From Microbacterium sp. USTB-Y (lineage in GTDB: Bacteria; Actinomycetota; Actinomycetes; Actinomycetales; Microbacteriaceae), in assembly GCF_023703415.1 (NCBI RefSeq), contig NZ_JAGMTU010000004.1, forward strand, positions 62,001-126,000: DNA of 64,000 nucleotides, in the 5' to 3' direction. Positions 10,132-18,312 of this stretch are shown here, one piece after another. A model generated the notes under the pieces. That model was given only the letters and a program-made list of their open reading frames with translations. It searched no databases and was not told the origin of the DNA. How positions within the stretch are numbered: position 1 is the stretch's first letter; the number at the start of each line of letters is the position of its first letter. The position numbers were made by a program, and so were the translations under genes.

Positions 10132-11340
10132 GTGAGCGATCCGTCCCGAACCGCCGCTCCCTCGCGAAGGGGCCGCGCCGCGCGCCTGCTCGCCGCGATC
10201 CTGGCGACCTCGACGCTCGTGGCGGGCCCGATGGTCGCGGCGCCGGCGTACGCGGACGACTACCCGTCCTGGCAGGACGTGCAGAACGCGCAGGGCGACG
10301 AACAGGCCACGCAGGACGAGATCGCCAAAGTGAACGACGCGCTCGCGGGAACGCAGCAGAAGGCGGCGGACGCCTCGACCGCCGCGATGAAGGCGGCCCA
10401 GGCCTCCGACGCCGCGCGAGCCGACGCCGATGCCGCCGCGAAGCGCGCCGATCAGCTGACCGCACAGGCGGCCGACGCCACTGCGGCGGCCGAGCGCACG
10501 CACGAACAGGTGGGCACGATCATCGCCGGCCGGGCCCGGACGGAGACCGCTGCGCCGCTCTCCGTACGCCTCCTGACCGCTTCGGATCCGGATCAGCTGC
10601 TCACCCGGCTCGGGGTCATGCAGCGCCTGGACGCGACGTGGAGCACTCTCGGCGCACGCGCTCTCGCGGAGCAGGGGGTTGCGGCCACGCTGCGGGATCA
10701 GGCGCAGACGGCGCGCACGGCACGCGATCAGCGGGCGACGGCGGCGGAGCAGGCCGCCCGGGAGGCGAAAGCGGCCGCGGATGCCGAGGCCGCCGCGGTC
10801 CAGGACCTGCAGGGCCACGTCACGACGCTCTATCAACAGCTCGCCGCGCTGAAGAACACCACGGCGGACGTCGAGCGCCGCTACCGGCTCGGCCAGCAGG
10901 TGGCCGAGCAGGAGCGCCAGGCCGAGCTGCAGCGCGAGGCGGCCGCCGCGGCCGCGGCCGCGGGTTCCGGCGGCGGCTCCTCGGGCGGCTCCGGAGGCGG
11001 ATCCACCGACCTCGGCGGGGGCGGGGTGAACGTCGACCCGGCCGGCGCCCAGGCTTACGCCGCCGGGCAGCTCGGCAACTACGGCTGGGGCCAGGATCAG
11101 TTCCCCTGCCTGTACCGCCTGTGGATGCAGGAGTCCAGCTGGCGTGCGGACGCGCTCAACCCCGACAGCGATGCCTACGGGATCCCGCAGGCCCTGCCCG
11201 CCGAGAAGCTGGCGGCGGCCGGCCCCGACTGGCGCACCAACGGGAACACCCAGATCGACTGGGGGCTGAACTACATCCAGGACCGGTACGGGTCCCCCTG
11301 CGGCGCCTGGGCGCACGAGGTCTCGAACAACTGGTACTGA
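10132..11340 (+). CDS. secreted coiled-coil protein with a C-terminal transglycosylase-like domain
   Basis: 402 aa. A signal peptide is evident: Arg-rich n-region, hydrophobic LLAAILATSTLVAGPMVAAP and cleavage after AYA. Residues ~35-285 are an Ala/Gln/Glu-rich coiled coil like those of cell-wall hydrolases of the NlpC/RipA type. A Gly/Ser linker (GSGGGSSGGSGGGS) leads to a ~90-residue tail (NYGWGQDQFPCLYRLWMQESSW, ALNPDSDAYGIPQALP, INWGLNYI-like) that matches the lysozyme-like domain in many actinobacterial secreted proteins. The Glu of WMQESSW is the probable catalytic acid. Two Cys may form a disulphide. Role: peptidoglycan remodelling. Confidence 0.85.
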   Translation: MSDPSRTAAPSRRGRAARLLAAILATSTLVAGPMVAAPAYADDYPSWQDVQNAQGDEQATQDEIAKVNDALAGTQQKAADASTAAMKAAQASDAARADADAAAKRADQLTAQAADATAAAERTHEQVGTIIAGRARTETAAPLSVRLLTASDPDQLLTRLGVMQRLDATWSTLGARALAEQGVAATLRDQAQTARTARDQRATAAEQAAREAKAAADAEAAAVQDLQGHVTTLYQQLAALKNTTADVERRYRLGQQVAEQERQAELQREAAAAAAAAGSGGGSSGGSGGGSTDLGGGGVNVDPAGAQAYAAGQLGNYGWGQDQFPCLYRLWMQESSWRADALNPDSDAYGIPQALPAEKLAAAGPDWRTNGNTQIDWGLNYIQDRYGSPCGAWAHEVSNNWY

Positions 11341-11347
11341 GCAGTCC

Positions 11348-11833
11348 TCAGGGACGAGCCCGCGCCGCGCGGGCGGCGTCGAGGACGACCGGATCCGCAC
11401 AGCCGCGCGCGAAACCGGCGATCCTGCGGCGGATCTCCCGTCCCAGGACGACGGTGCCGATGCGTTCCGCGACGGGGGCGAGCCACGCGGGTCGGCAGGT
11501 GAAACTGTACTTCCAGACGGCGCGCGTGCCGCCGTCCACCGGTTCGAAGCGCCAGCCCGCACCGAGCGTGCGGAGGAACCACGGCCCGCGCTCCATCACC
11601 ATCCCCACGGTCGTCGGCGGGGCGTAGGAGACGTAGTGGGTGGTCATGGCGAGGCCGAACCTCTGCCGGGTGAAGGTGCGCACGCCCTTCGCCGGGGTCG
11701 TCGCACCGTCGAGGAAGTGCTGCGCGTGGATGAAGCCGTCCCAGCGGCGTCGTACCTCCCCCGTCGTCTGCGAGACCGCGAAGGCCAGGTCGGGGGAGAT
11801 CGGGACGACGACGGCGGCCTGGACGACGGGCAT
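11348..11833 (-). CDS. SRPBCC (START-like) family protein
   Basis: 161 aa with the ligand-binding helix-grip pattern: AAVVVPISPDLAFAVSQTTGEVRRRWDGF at the start, GVRTFTRQRFGL and GAGWRFEPVDGGTRAVWKYSF in the middle, and a long C-terminal helix with VLGREIRRRIAGFARGC. Family members bind lipids or aromatic ligands; nothing here fixes the ligand. Convergent with the transglycosylase-like gene, with only 7 bp between the stops. A leaderless -10 precedes the start. Confidence 0.8.
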   Translation of the reverse strand: MPVVQAAVVVPISPDLAFAVSQTTGEVRRRWDGFIHAQHFLDGATTPAKGVRTFTRQRFGLAMTTHYVSYAPPTTVGMVMERGPWFLRTLGAGWRFEPVDGGTRAVWKYSFTCRPAWLAPVAERIGTVVLGREIRRRIAGFARGCADPVVLDAARAARARP

Positions 11834-11839
11834 GCTCCG

Positions 11840-11845
11840 ACGCTA
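11840..11845 (-). promoter_or_regulatory. leaderless -10 hexamer of the SRPBCC gene
   Basis: TAGCGT on the minus strand, 6 nt before ATG 11833. Confidence 0.5.
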
Positions 11846-11876
11846 GCGCCTCGGCCGCGACGGCGAGGCACGCGAC

Positions 11877-11908
11877 GGCCGGGGCGGGGCGTCGTCGGCG
11901 CCCCGGCC
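11877..11908 (-). terminator. terminator of the dicarboxylate symporter gene
   Basis: A 10-bp stem (GGCCGGGGCG with CGCCCCGGCC) and 12-nt loop, 23 bp past the symporter stop. Confidence 0.6.
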
Positions 11909-11930
11909 CGGCCTCAGCGGGCGATCCGGG

Positions 11931-13385
11931 TCAGCCGCGCCCGGCGCGAGCGCGTGCCCGCTCCTGCTTGGCGGCCATCTCGTCCACGGCGGCATGTCCG
12001 AGCGTCTCGGTGCTGACCGCCTCCGCCTCACCGCGGCCGAGCGCGGCAGAGGGCGCGTCGTGCCCGACGCCGTCCAGGGTCGACTCGTCGAACGGCCGCG
12101 CACCCGAGAGGACCGCGCGCACCTGCTCCGCATCGATCTGCTTCGTCCAGGTGCCGATGAGGATCGTGGCGACCGCGTTGCCGGTGAAGTTGGTCAGCGC
12201 GCGGCCCTCCGACATGAAGCGGTCGATGCCCACGATCACGCCCACGCCGTTCACGAGGTCGGGCCGGTACGCCTGCAGGCCGCCCGCCAGCGTCGCGAGC
12301 CCGGCGCCGGTGACGCCCGCGGCGCCCTTGCTCGCGATGATCATGAAGACGAGGAGGCCGATCTGCTCGGGGATCGACATCGGCTGGCCGAGGCCCGTCG
12401 CGATGAACAGGGACGCCATCGTGAGGTAGATCGCCGTGCCGTCGAGGTTGAACGAGTAGCCGGTCGGCACCGTGATGCCGACGACGGGCTTCGCGACCCC
12501 GAGGTGCTCCATCTTCGCGATCAGGCGAGGCAGCGCCGACTCGGAGGACGAGGTGCCGACGATCAGCAGGTACTCGCGCGCCAGGTACTTCATGAGCTGG
12601 AAGATGTTCACCCGCGCGACGAGCATCAGGATCCCGCCCAGCACCACGACGATGAACACGATGCAGGTCAGGTAGAACGCACCGAGGAGGATCCCGAGGC
12701 TCCAGATCGCCGCAACGCCCGTCTTTCCGACCACGGCGGCGATCGCGCCGAACGCGCCGAGCGGGGCGAGCCACAGGATCATCCCGAGCACGCGGAACAC
12801 GAGCGTCTGCAGGTGCTTGATCGCCGTCATGATGGGCGCGCCGCGCTCCCCCAGCCCCTGCAGCGCGAACCCGACGAGCAGCGCGATGAAGAGCACCTGC
12901 AGCACGCTCTCGCCGGTGAAGGCGCCGAAGAACGTGGCGGGGATGATGCCGAGGATGAAGTCCTGCGTCGTCTTCGCCTCGGTCGTCGCGGCCTCATAGG
13001 TCGCGCCCGCCATGTGCAGCCCCTCGCCGGGATGGATGATGTTGCCGACGACCAGCCCGATCGCGAGGGCGAACGTCGACATCACCATGAAGTAGACGAG
13101 CGCGAGCCCGCCGATCTTGCCGACCGTCGCCGCCTTCGCGATGGATCCGACGCCGATCACGATCGTGCAGAAGATGATCGGCGCGATCATCATCTTGATG
13201 AGGCTCACGAATCCCTTGCCGATGGGTTCGAGACCCTGCGCGAACTGCGGGAACACGAGCCCCACGGCGATCCCGAGGGCCACCGCGATGAGCACGGACA
13301 CATAGAGCCAGGTGTGCTTGTCCCAGGAGTTCTTGCCGCGGCGCCAGTCGTGCCGCGGGAGAGTGAAACCTTCGGTGAGAGCCAT
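11931..13385 (-). CDS. dctA: dicarboxylate/amino acid:cation symporter (DAACS family)
   Basis: Inner-membrane Na+ or H+-coupled transporter of C4-dicarboxylates or glutamate, about 484 aa. Family signatures are present: the serine-rich re-entrant loop GTSSSESALPRLI, the NLDGT motif in YSFNLDGTAIYLTMASLF, and the substrate-binding GIDRFMSEGRALTNFTGNAVATI. About eight membrane segments are visible. The tail of ~60 residues is acidic and soluble. Two adjacent ATGs (13388 and 13385) follow GGAGG; the second has the better spacing. It is divergent from a DcuS/DcuR-type two-component system, which suggests induction by external dicarboxylate. Confidence 0.93.
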   Translation of the reverse strand: MALTEGFTLPRHDWRRGKNSWDKHTWLYVSVLIAVALGIAVGLVFPQFAQGLEPIGKGFVSLIKMMIAPIIFCTIVIGVGSIAKAATVGKIGGLALVYFMVMSTFALAIGLVVGNIIHPGEGLHMAGATYEAATTEAKTTQDFILGIIPATFFGAFTGESVLQVLFIALLVGFALQGLGERGAPIMTAIKHLQTLVFRVLGMILWLAPLGAFGAIAAVVGKTGVAAIWSLGILLGAFYLTCIVFIVVVLGGILMLVARVNIFQLMKYLAREYLLIVGTSSSESALPRLIAKMEHLGVAKPVVGITVPTGYSFNLDGTAIYLTMASLFIATGLGQPMSIPEQIGLLVFMIIASKGAAGVTGAGLATLAGGLQAYRPDLVNGVGVIVGIDRFMSEGRALTNFTGNAVATILIGTWTKQIDAEQVRAVLSGARPFDESTLDGVGHDAPSAALGRGEAEAVSTETLGHAAVDEMAAKQERARARAGRG

Positions 13386-13566
13386 CATCGCCTCCGCTGA
13401 GTGAACCTGAAGCCCGCACCCCTGCGGGCGGGCTGTGCCGACCATCGTGCGGATCCGCGGCTCTGCCCGGCGAGTTCTGGTCGTATTGAAACCGGCTCGG
13501 ATCCGCTCCGGGCCGCCGCTGGTCCGGGGAGCTCGCGCATACTGGCTGAGGAGGTCGGGATCGGCG

Positions 13567-14862
13567 ATGGCGACGACAAGACGCGGCGGAGTGCGCAGTG
13601 CGGCATCACGCGTGTTCGCGCTCCTGATCGGATCCGTGCTGCTGATCGGCGCCGCGATCGGGGCGTTCCTCACCTGGGAGGCGCAGACCTCGGCGCGGCA
13701 GGAGGCCGAGCACGTCACCGCGGCGATCGCGCAGGCGCTCGCCGCGGCACCGGAGATCGAGGCCGCCGTGACCGCCGCCGACCGCCCCACGGCGGCGGGG
13801 GGTCTGCGCGCGTACGTCGAGTCCGCCCGCACCGGCGCCGGGCTCGACTTCATCACCGTGATGGACCGCGACGGCGTGCGCCTGACGCATCCGGATCCCG
13901 CCCGGATCGGCGAGAAGTACCTGGGCACGATCCCCGCCGACGGTCGTCCCCTCACCGAGCAGTACACGGGGACGCTCGGGCCGTCCGTGCGCACGATCGC
14001 CCCGGTCCACGACGCGGACGGCGCGATCGTCGGCTGGGTGTCGGCGGGCGTGACCGTGGAGTCGCTCGCCGGGGCGCTGCTGCGACGCCTGCCCGTGATC
14101 GTGCTGCTGACCCTCGCCGTCGTGGCCCTGGGCGCGATCGGGGCCGTGCTCGCCCGGCTCGCGACACGGCGCATCACGGGCGATCTGGATGCCCGCGATG
14201 TGCGCGAGGCCGTGGCCGGGTACGAGTCGGTGCGCACGCTCGGCGAGGCGCTGCGCGCGCAGACCCACGAACACGGCAACCGCCTGCACACGGCGCTGTC
14301 TCTGCTCGAGCTCGACCGCCGCGACGAGGCGATCGCGTTGCTGTCCGAATCCTCCCTGCAGAGCCAGTCGGTGATCGACCAGATGACGCTGCGGGACGGG
14401 GATCCGACGCTCGGCGCGCTGCTGCTCGGCAAGGCCTCCCAGGCGAAGGAACGCGGCGTGCGCTGGCAGGTCCAGGTGGATCCGGCCGCTCCCCGTGCGG
14501 ATCTGCCCCCGGTCGACGCCGTCGCCGTGGTCGGCAACCTCATCGACAACGCCCTCGACGCCGCGCGTCAGGCTGGGACGGGCGCCGACCGCTGGGTGCG
14601 GGTGGACGTGACGGCGGCGGACGGCGGCGCCGTCGCGATCACCGTCGCGGACGGGGGCCCCGGAGTCCCCGCGGACGACCGGGAGCGCATCTTCGAGCAC
14701 GGCTACTCCACCAAGCCGAGCGACCGCACGGGGCGCGGCGTCGGACTGGCCCTCGTCCGCGACATCGTGACCGCCGCCGGCGGGAGGGTCGAGCTGTCCG
14801 CAGACCCGACCGCGTTCCGTGTCACGCTGCCGGGTGCGCCGTCGGAGAGGAGATCCGGATGA
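13567..14862 (+). CDS. DcuS/CitA-type sensor histidine kinase lacking the cytoplasmic PAS domain
   Basis: 431 aa. TM1 spans about 15-36 and TM2 about 176-196. Between them is an extracytoplasmic PAS/Cache sensor with the signature ITVMDRDGVRLTHPDPARIGEKYLG and SLGP-like TGTLGPSVRTIAPV. The SpoB-like H-box follows with His234 (AQTHEHGNRLHTALSLLEL), then an N-box (VVGNLIDNALDAA), GPGVP and GRGVGLALVRDIV. Only ~38 residues separate TM2 from His234, so the second, cytoplasmic PAS domain normal in this family is absent. ATG 13567 follows GAGGAGG at long spacing. It overlaps the regulator gene as ATGA. Confidence 0.9.
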   Translation: MATTRRGGVRSAASRVFALLIGSVLLIGAAIGAFLTWEAQTSARQEAEHVTAAIAQALAAAPEIEAAVTAADRPTAAGGLRAYVESARTGAGLDFITVMDRDGVRLTHPDPARIGEKYLGTIPADGRPLTEQYTGTLGPSVRTIAPVHDADGAIVGWVSAGVTVESLAGALLRRLPVIVLLTLAVVALGAIGAVLARLATRRITGDLDARDVREAVAGYESVRTLGEALRAQTHEHGNRLHTALSLLELDRRDEAIALLSESSLQSQSVIDQMTLRDGDPTLGALLLGKASQAKERGVRWQVQVDPAAPRADLPPVDAVAVVGNLIDNALDAARQAGTGADRWVRVDVTAADGGAVAITVADGGPGVPADDRERIFEHGYSTKPSDRTGRGVGLALVRDIVTAAGGRVELSADPTAFRVTLPGAPSERRSG

Positions 14863-15551
14863 TCGGCGTCCTGCTCGTCGACGACGATCCGCTCACGCTC
14901 GAGCTGCACGCGGCGTACCTCGCACGGCTCGACGGCTTCGAGGTCGTCGGCGAGTGCACCGGCGTCCGCGCCGCGCTCAGCGCGCTGACCACGGAGGCGG
15001 AGCGGATCGACCTGGTGCTGCTGGACCTCACGATGCCGGACGGATCCGGCATCGACGTCCTGCGGCGCATCCGCGGAGCCGGGAGCGCGATCGACGTGAT
15101 CGCGGTGACGAGTGTCCGCGATGTCGAGGCCGTGCGGCGGATGTCGGCGCTCGGCGTCGCCCAGTATCTGCTCAAGCCGTTCCCGTTCGCCGTCTTCCGC
15201 GAACGCCTGCTGCAGTACCGCGACCGGCACGAGCGCGCGATCGCCCTCGCCGGAGCCGCCAGCCAGGAGGAGATCGACGCCCTGATCGGCGGGCCGACGA
15301 CCGGGACGATCGCCCTCCCGAAGGGACTCGCGGTCGAGACGCTGCAGACGGTGACCGCCGTGCTGCGCGCCCACGGCGACCTCTCGGCGGCGGAGGCCGC
15401 ACCCCTCGTGGGCGTCTCGCGGGTCACCGCGCGACGCTACCTGGAGCACCTCGTCGCCCAGCAGATCGCGATCCGCGCCCCGCGCTACGGGGCGCCGGGA
15501 CGTCCGGAGACCGCGTACCGCCTGGCCGGAACGGGAACGGCTTCACACTGA
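14859..15551 (+). CDS. DcuR/CitB-family response regulator
   Basis: 230 aa. Receiver domain 1-120 with VLLVDDDPLTLELHAAYL, the phospho-acceptor Asp in LVLLDLTMPDGSG, a conserved Thr/Ser (AVTSVRD) and the Lys of LLKPFPF. The C-terminal DNA-binding domain holds the helix-turn-helix SAAEAAPLVGVSRVTARRYLEHL. It is translationally coupled to the kinase. Its most likely target is the divergent symporter gene at 11931-13385, as in dcuSR and dctSR systems; that regulatory link is inferred from position. Confidence 0.9.
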   Translation: MIGVLLVDDDPLTLELHAAYLARLDGFEVVGECTGVRAALSALTTEAERIDLVLLDLTMPDGSGIDVLRRIRGAGSAIDVIAVTSVRDVEAVRRMSALGVAQYLLKPFPFAVFRERLLQYRDRHERAIALAGAASQEEIDALIGGPTTGTIALPKGLAVETLQTVTAVLRAHGDLSAAEAAPLVGVSRVTARRYLEHLVAQQIAIRAPRYGAPGRPETAYRLAGTGTASH

Positions 15552-15595
15552 CCGCCCCGCCCGTCGCCGTGGTCGGCGCGCCCTCACCGCGGTGA

Positions 15596-15601
15596 TAGCG
15601 T
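15596..15601 (+). promoter_or_regulatory. -10 hexamer upstream of the FMN riboswitch
   Basis: TAGCGT ends about 5 nt before the riboswitch P1 stem, so the transcript would begin at the base of the aptamer. Confidence 0.5.
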
Positions 15602-15603
15602 CG

Positions 15604-15748
15604 TCCTGTCCTCAGGGCGGGGTGAGAGTCCCCACCGGCGGTGTCGCGGCATGGTCCGCGCGAGCCCGCGAACGGTCCCCATGGTGGGGACCGCCGATCC
15701 GGTGCGATTCCGGAGCCGACGGTCACAGTCCGGATGAGAGAGGACAGA
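15604..15748 (+). ncRNA. FMN riboswitch (RFN element)
   Basis: The conserved RFN blocks occur in order: AGGGCGGGGTGAGAGTCCCC, ACCGGCGGT, GCCCGCGA, GATCCGGTGCGATTCCGGA, GCCGACGGT, CACAGTCCGGATGAGAGAGG. P1 is closed by CTGTCCT (15606-15612) with AGGACAG (15741-15747). The variable stem is the GC-rich hairpin with GGTCCCC and GGGGACC. There is only ~14 bp between P1 and the start codon, with AGAAGGAG inside it. Control is therefore probably by sequestering the ribosome binding site rather than by a terminator. FMN binding should repress the downstream ribH. Confidence 0.95.
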
Positions 15749-15762
15749 AGGAGCAGTCCACC

Positions 15763-16197
15763 ATGCCCAGAATCGCCATCGTCGCCGCGCAGTGGCACGC
15801 CGAGATCGTCGAACAGGCCGTTTCCGCCTTCACCGAGCGCCTCGCCGAGCTCGGCATCGACCAGGTCGACGTGTTCCGCGTTCCCGGGGCGTTCGAGATC
15901 CCGCTGCACGCGCAGCGCCTCGCCCGCACCGGTCGCTACGACGCCATCGCCACGAGCGCCCTCGTCGTGGACGGCGGCATCTACCGGCACGACTTCGTCG
16001 CCGGATCCGTCGTCGACGCGCTCATGCGCGTGCAGCTCAGCACCGACGTCCCGGTGTTCTCCGCGGTGCTCACCCCGCATCACTTCCACGAGCACGACGA
16101 GCACCAGGACTACTTCCGCCGGCACTTCTCCGTGAAGGGCCGGGAGCTCGCCGAGGCCGTATCCGCCACCGTGCAGAGCCTCGCCGCGATCGGCTGA
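15763..16197 (+). CDS. ribH: 6,7-dimethyl-8-ribityllumazine synthase, RibH2 type
   Basis: Penultimate enzyme of riboflavin synthesis, condensing the aminouracil intermediate with dihydroxybutanone phosphate. 144 aa. VAAQWHAEIV at the start, VPGAFEIPLHAQRLA, VVDGGIYRHDFVAGSVVDALMRVQL and VFSAVLTPHHFHEHDEHQDYFRRHF resemble the RibH2 isoenzymes of Brucella and Mesorhizobium rather than the common icosahedral type (VIRGxTPHF). It stands alone under the FMN riboswitch. The rest of the rib operon is not in the window, so this may be a second, flavin-repressed copy. Confidence 0.92.
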   Translation: MPRIAIVAAQWHAEIVEQAVSAFTERLAELGIDQVDVFRVPGAFEIPLHAQRLARTGRYDAIATSALVVDGGIYRHDFVAGSVVDALMRVQLSTDVPVFSAVLTPHHFHEHDEHQDYFRRHFSVKGRELAEAVSATVQSLAAIG

Positions 16198-16248
16198 CCG
16201 ACTCACGAGGCCTGGCTCAGGCACGCCCGCCGTCGCCGAGGACGGATC

Positions 16249-17601
16249 TCAGCGCGGCAGGCGTCCCTCGTGCAGGACGGCGTCGGGGTCGGCGCTCGCC
16301 CGCACCGCCCGGAGCCGATCGAGGTCGGAGTCCGTGGCGCAGCGCTCGAGCGTCTGCCCCGGCGTGAGGAACGTCGGCACCGTCCGATCGGCGACCGCCG
16401 GCGCGAGCAGGTCGACCAGCCCCGCGATGCTCGCATCGCCGGGCTCGGTCGGCGCCCCGGGGAAGTTCGGCACGAGCGCGTGCAGGAGCCACGAGGCTGA
16501 GGCGAGCGAGGCGAACCCGGATCGTCGCGGTGCGTCGAGCGCTCCGCCCAGCATGCGCAGGTCGATCCCGACGATCGGCGCCTGCTCGGGCGCCTGACGG
16601 AACTCCGCCAGGGCGTCGATCGTCGCGTCGTCCAGTCGATCGAGCGCGACGGAGGCGCCCCGGCCCGCGGTCGGCTCGGTCGGCTCCCCCGAGGCCGCGG
16701 CGAGGGCGGCGAGCGAGGTCGGGCCTGCGGTCTCCCGCTGCACGGCGCCTGAACGACGGACGCCGTCGAGCAGCGCGTCGGCCGCGCCGTCGGCGGACAG
16801 CGCCTGGACGGTCAGGAAGCTCTTGCCGCGGATCGCCTCGGGCAGCATCGGGACGTCCGGCATCCGCATCGAGTTCACGAACACGTTGAGCGTCGCGGGC
16901 GCCACCGCGGCGAGATCCCGCACGGCGCGGATCACGGCGGCGGTGTCCGCCGCGTCGAAGGTCAGCGCGGCGCCCCACTGCGCCGGGGCGCGGACGAGGT
17001 CGATCTCGAGCGCGGTGACGATCCCGACGACGCCGCCCGCCCCGCGCAGCGCCCACATCGCCTCGGGGTCGCTGCCGTCGTCGATGCGCTCGTGCGTGCC
17101 GTCAGGCCGCAGCACCCACGCGGCGCGCAGGTTGTCGGATCCGAGACCCGCCGTGCGGCTGAACCAGGAGTGCCCGCCGCCGAGCGTGTAGCCCGCGACG
17201 GAGACGACGGGGCTCGTCCCCGCGGGCGCCGCCCATCCGCTGCCCTCGAGCGCGTCGACGACGGCGCCCCAGCGCACGCCGCTGCCGACCACCACGACTC
17301 CGGCGTCGTGATCGATCTCGAGCCGGTCGAAGGCCGCCGTGCGCACGATCACCGCGCCGGACAGGTCCCCGGAGGCGCCGTGCCCGCTCGGCTGAACGGC
17401 GAGAGGCGTTCCCGCCTCGCGCGCGGCCGCGAGGATCAGGCGCAGGTCGTCGAGCCCCGCCGGGGCTGAGACGGCCGCCGGCAGCTGATCGATCGAGAGG
17501 TTCCACGGGCGGCGGGCGGCGTCGAACCCGTCGTCTCCGGCACGGAGGAGGGATCCGTCGAGCCGACCGGGAAGGGAGTCGAACGCAGAGAGAAGGGGCA
17601 T
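16249..17601 (-). CDS. FAD-dependent oxidase (PCMH/BBE-type flavoprotein)
   Basis: 450 aa. The FAD-binding PCMH domain occupies ~30-205: LAVQPSGHGASGDLSGAVIV, where the His of PSGHG (about residue 73) is the usual 8-alpha covalent attachment site, then GYTLGGGHSWFSRTAGLGSDNL and WALRGAGGVVGIVTALEIDL. The C-terminal substrate domain is divergent and lacks the clear Cys and the Asn-rich berberine-bridge tail, so attachment is probably through His only. Substrate unknown. It is convergent with the riboswitch-controlled ribH and next to two flavin enzymes. Confidence 0.85.
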   Translation of the reverse strand: MPLLSAFDSLPGRLDGSLLRAGDDGFDAARRPWNLSIDQLPAAVSAPAGLDDLRLILAAAREAGTPLAVQPSGHGASGDLSGAVIVRTAAFDRLEIDHDAGVVVVGSGVRWGAVVDALEGSGWAAPAGTSPVVSVAGYTLGGGHSWFSRTAGLGSDNLRAAWVLRPDGTHERIDDGSDPEAMWALRGAGGVVGIVTALEIDLVRAPAQWGAALTFDAADTAAVIRAVRDLAAVAPATLNVFVNSMRMPDVPMLPEAIRGKSFLTVQALSADGAADALLDGVRRSGAVQRETAGPTSLAALAAASGEPTEPTAGRGASVALDRLDDATIDALAEFRQAPEQAPIVGIDLRMLGGALDAPRRSGFASLASASWLLHALVPNFPGAPTEPGDASIAGLVDLLAPAVADRTVPTFLTPGQTLERCATDSDLDRLRAVRASADPDAVLHEGRLPR

Positions 17602-17607
17602 GACGCC

Positions 17608-17613
17608 ACCCTA
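17608..17613 (-). promoter_or_regulatory. leaderless -10 hexamer of the FAD oxidase gene
   Basis: TAGGGT on the minus strand, 6 nt before ATG 17601. Confidence 0.5.
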
Positions 17614-17666
17614 GGATGCCCCACGGACATTCCCTGCGGCGTCATGCCCCTGCGCGCTGCGCGGCC

Positions 17667-18311
17667 CTACTCCCCTGCGAGACCGCCGAGCAGGTGCCCG
17701 AACGAGCGCCCTTCGCCGAGGTAGTTGCCCGGATCGAAGGGATCCTTGTCGGCCGCGGGCTCCCGCCGGGCCATCGCCTCCGCGAGCTCCCGCGCGCCGC
17801 GCTCGACGCGCGTGCTGAGCGGCGCGACCTCGTCGGCATTCGCCCCCCAGTCGCTCGAGGCGGCGAAGACCCCCGTCGGCACGGGCTCCGCGTGCAGGTA
17901 GGTGAACAGCGGGCGGATCGCGTAGTCGATCGCGAGCGAGTGCCGCGCCGTGCCGGCGTTGGCCCCGATCAGCACGGGCTTGCCGGAGAGCGCATCCGGG
18001 TCGAGGACGTCGATGAAGGACTTGAACAGCCCGGAGTAGCTCGTCGAGAAGATCGGCGTGACGGCGATCAGGCCGTCGGCCGAGACGACCGTGTTGATGG
18101 CCGAGTCCAGCGCGGGCGGGGCGAATCCGGTGAGCAGGTTGTTCGTGATGTCGTGCGCGAGATCGCGCAGCTCGATCACGTCGACGCTCACCTCGGAGCC
18201 CAGCTCGGTGAGCCGGTGCGCGGTCTCGGCCGCGAGGCGGTCGGCCAGCATGCGCGTGGACGACGGGTTGCTGAGCCCTGCGGAGATCACCGCGATGCGA
18301 CGGGCGCCCAT
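17667..18311 (-). CDS. NAD(P)H-dependent FMN reductase, CE1759 family
   Basis: 214 aa flavodoxin-like protein. VISAGLSNPSSTRMLADRL forms the FMN phosphate loop, and TPIFSTSYSGLFKSFIDVLD is the usual FMN-ring segment of NADPH:FMN reductases. It starts one base after the stop of the luciferase-like gene, so the pair is co-transcribed. The duo of a CE1758-family monooxygenase and a CE1759-family reductase is common in actinobacteria: the reductase should supply FMNH2 to its partner. The C-terminal ~40 residues are an acidic, Gly-rich extension. Confidence 0.88.
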   Translation of the reverse strand: MGARRIAVISAGLSNPSSTRMLADRLAAETAHRLTELGSEVSVDVIELRDLAHDITNNLLTGFAPPALDSAINTVVSADGLIAVTPIFSTSYSGLFKSFIDVLDPDALSGKPVLIGANAGTARHSLAIDYAIRPLFTYLHAEPVPTGVFAASSDWGANADEVAPLSTRVERGARELAEAMARREPAADKDPFDPGNYLGEGRSFGHLLGGLAGE

Positions 18312-18312
18312 C

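Noticed and set aside
11931..14549. 872-codon minus-strand frame suggesting a symporter with a large N-terminal domain
   Set aside because: The N-terminal part lies opposite the histidine kinase gene. The symporter begins at 13385-13388 after GGAGG.
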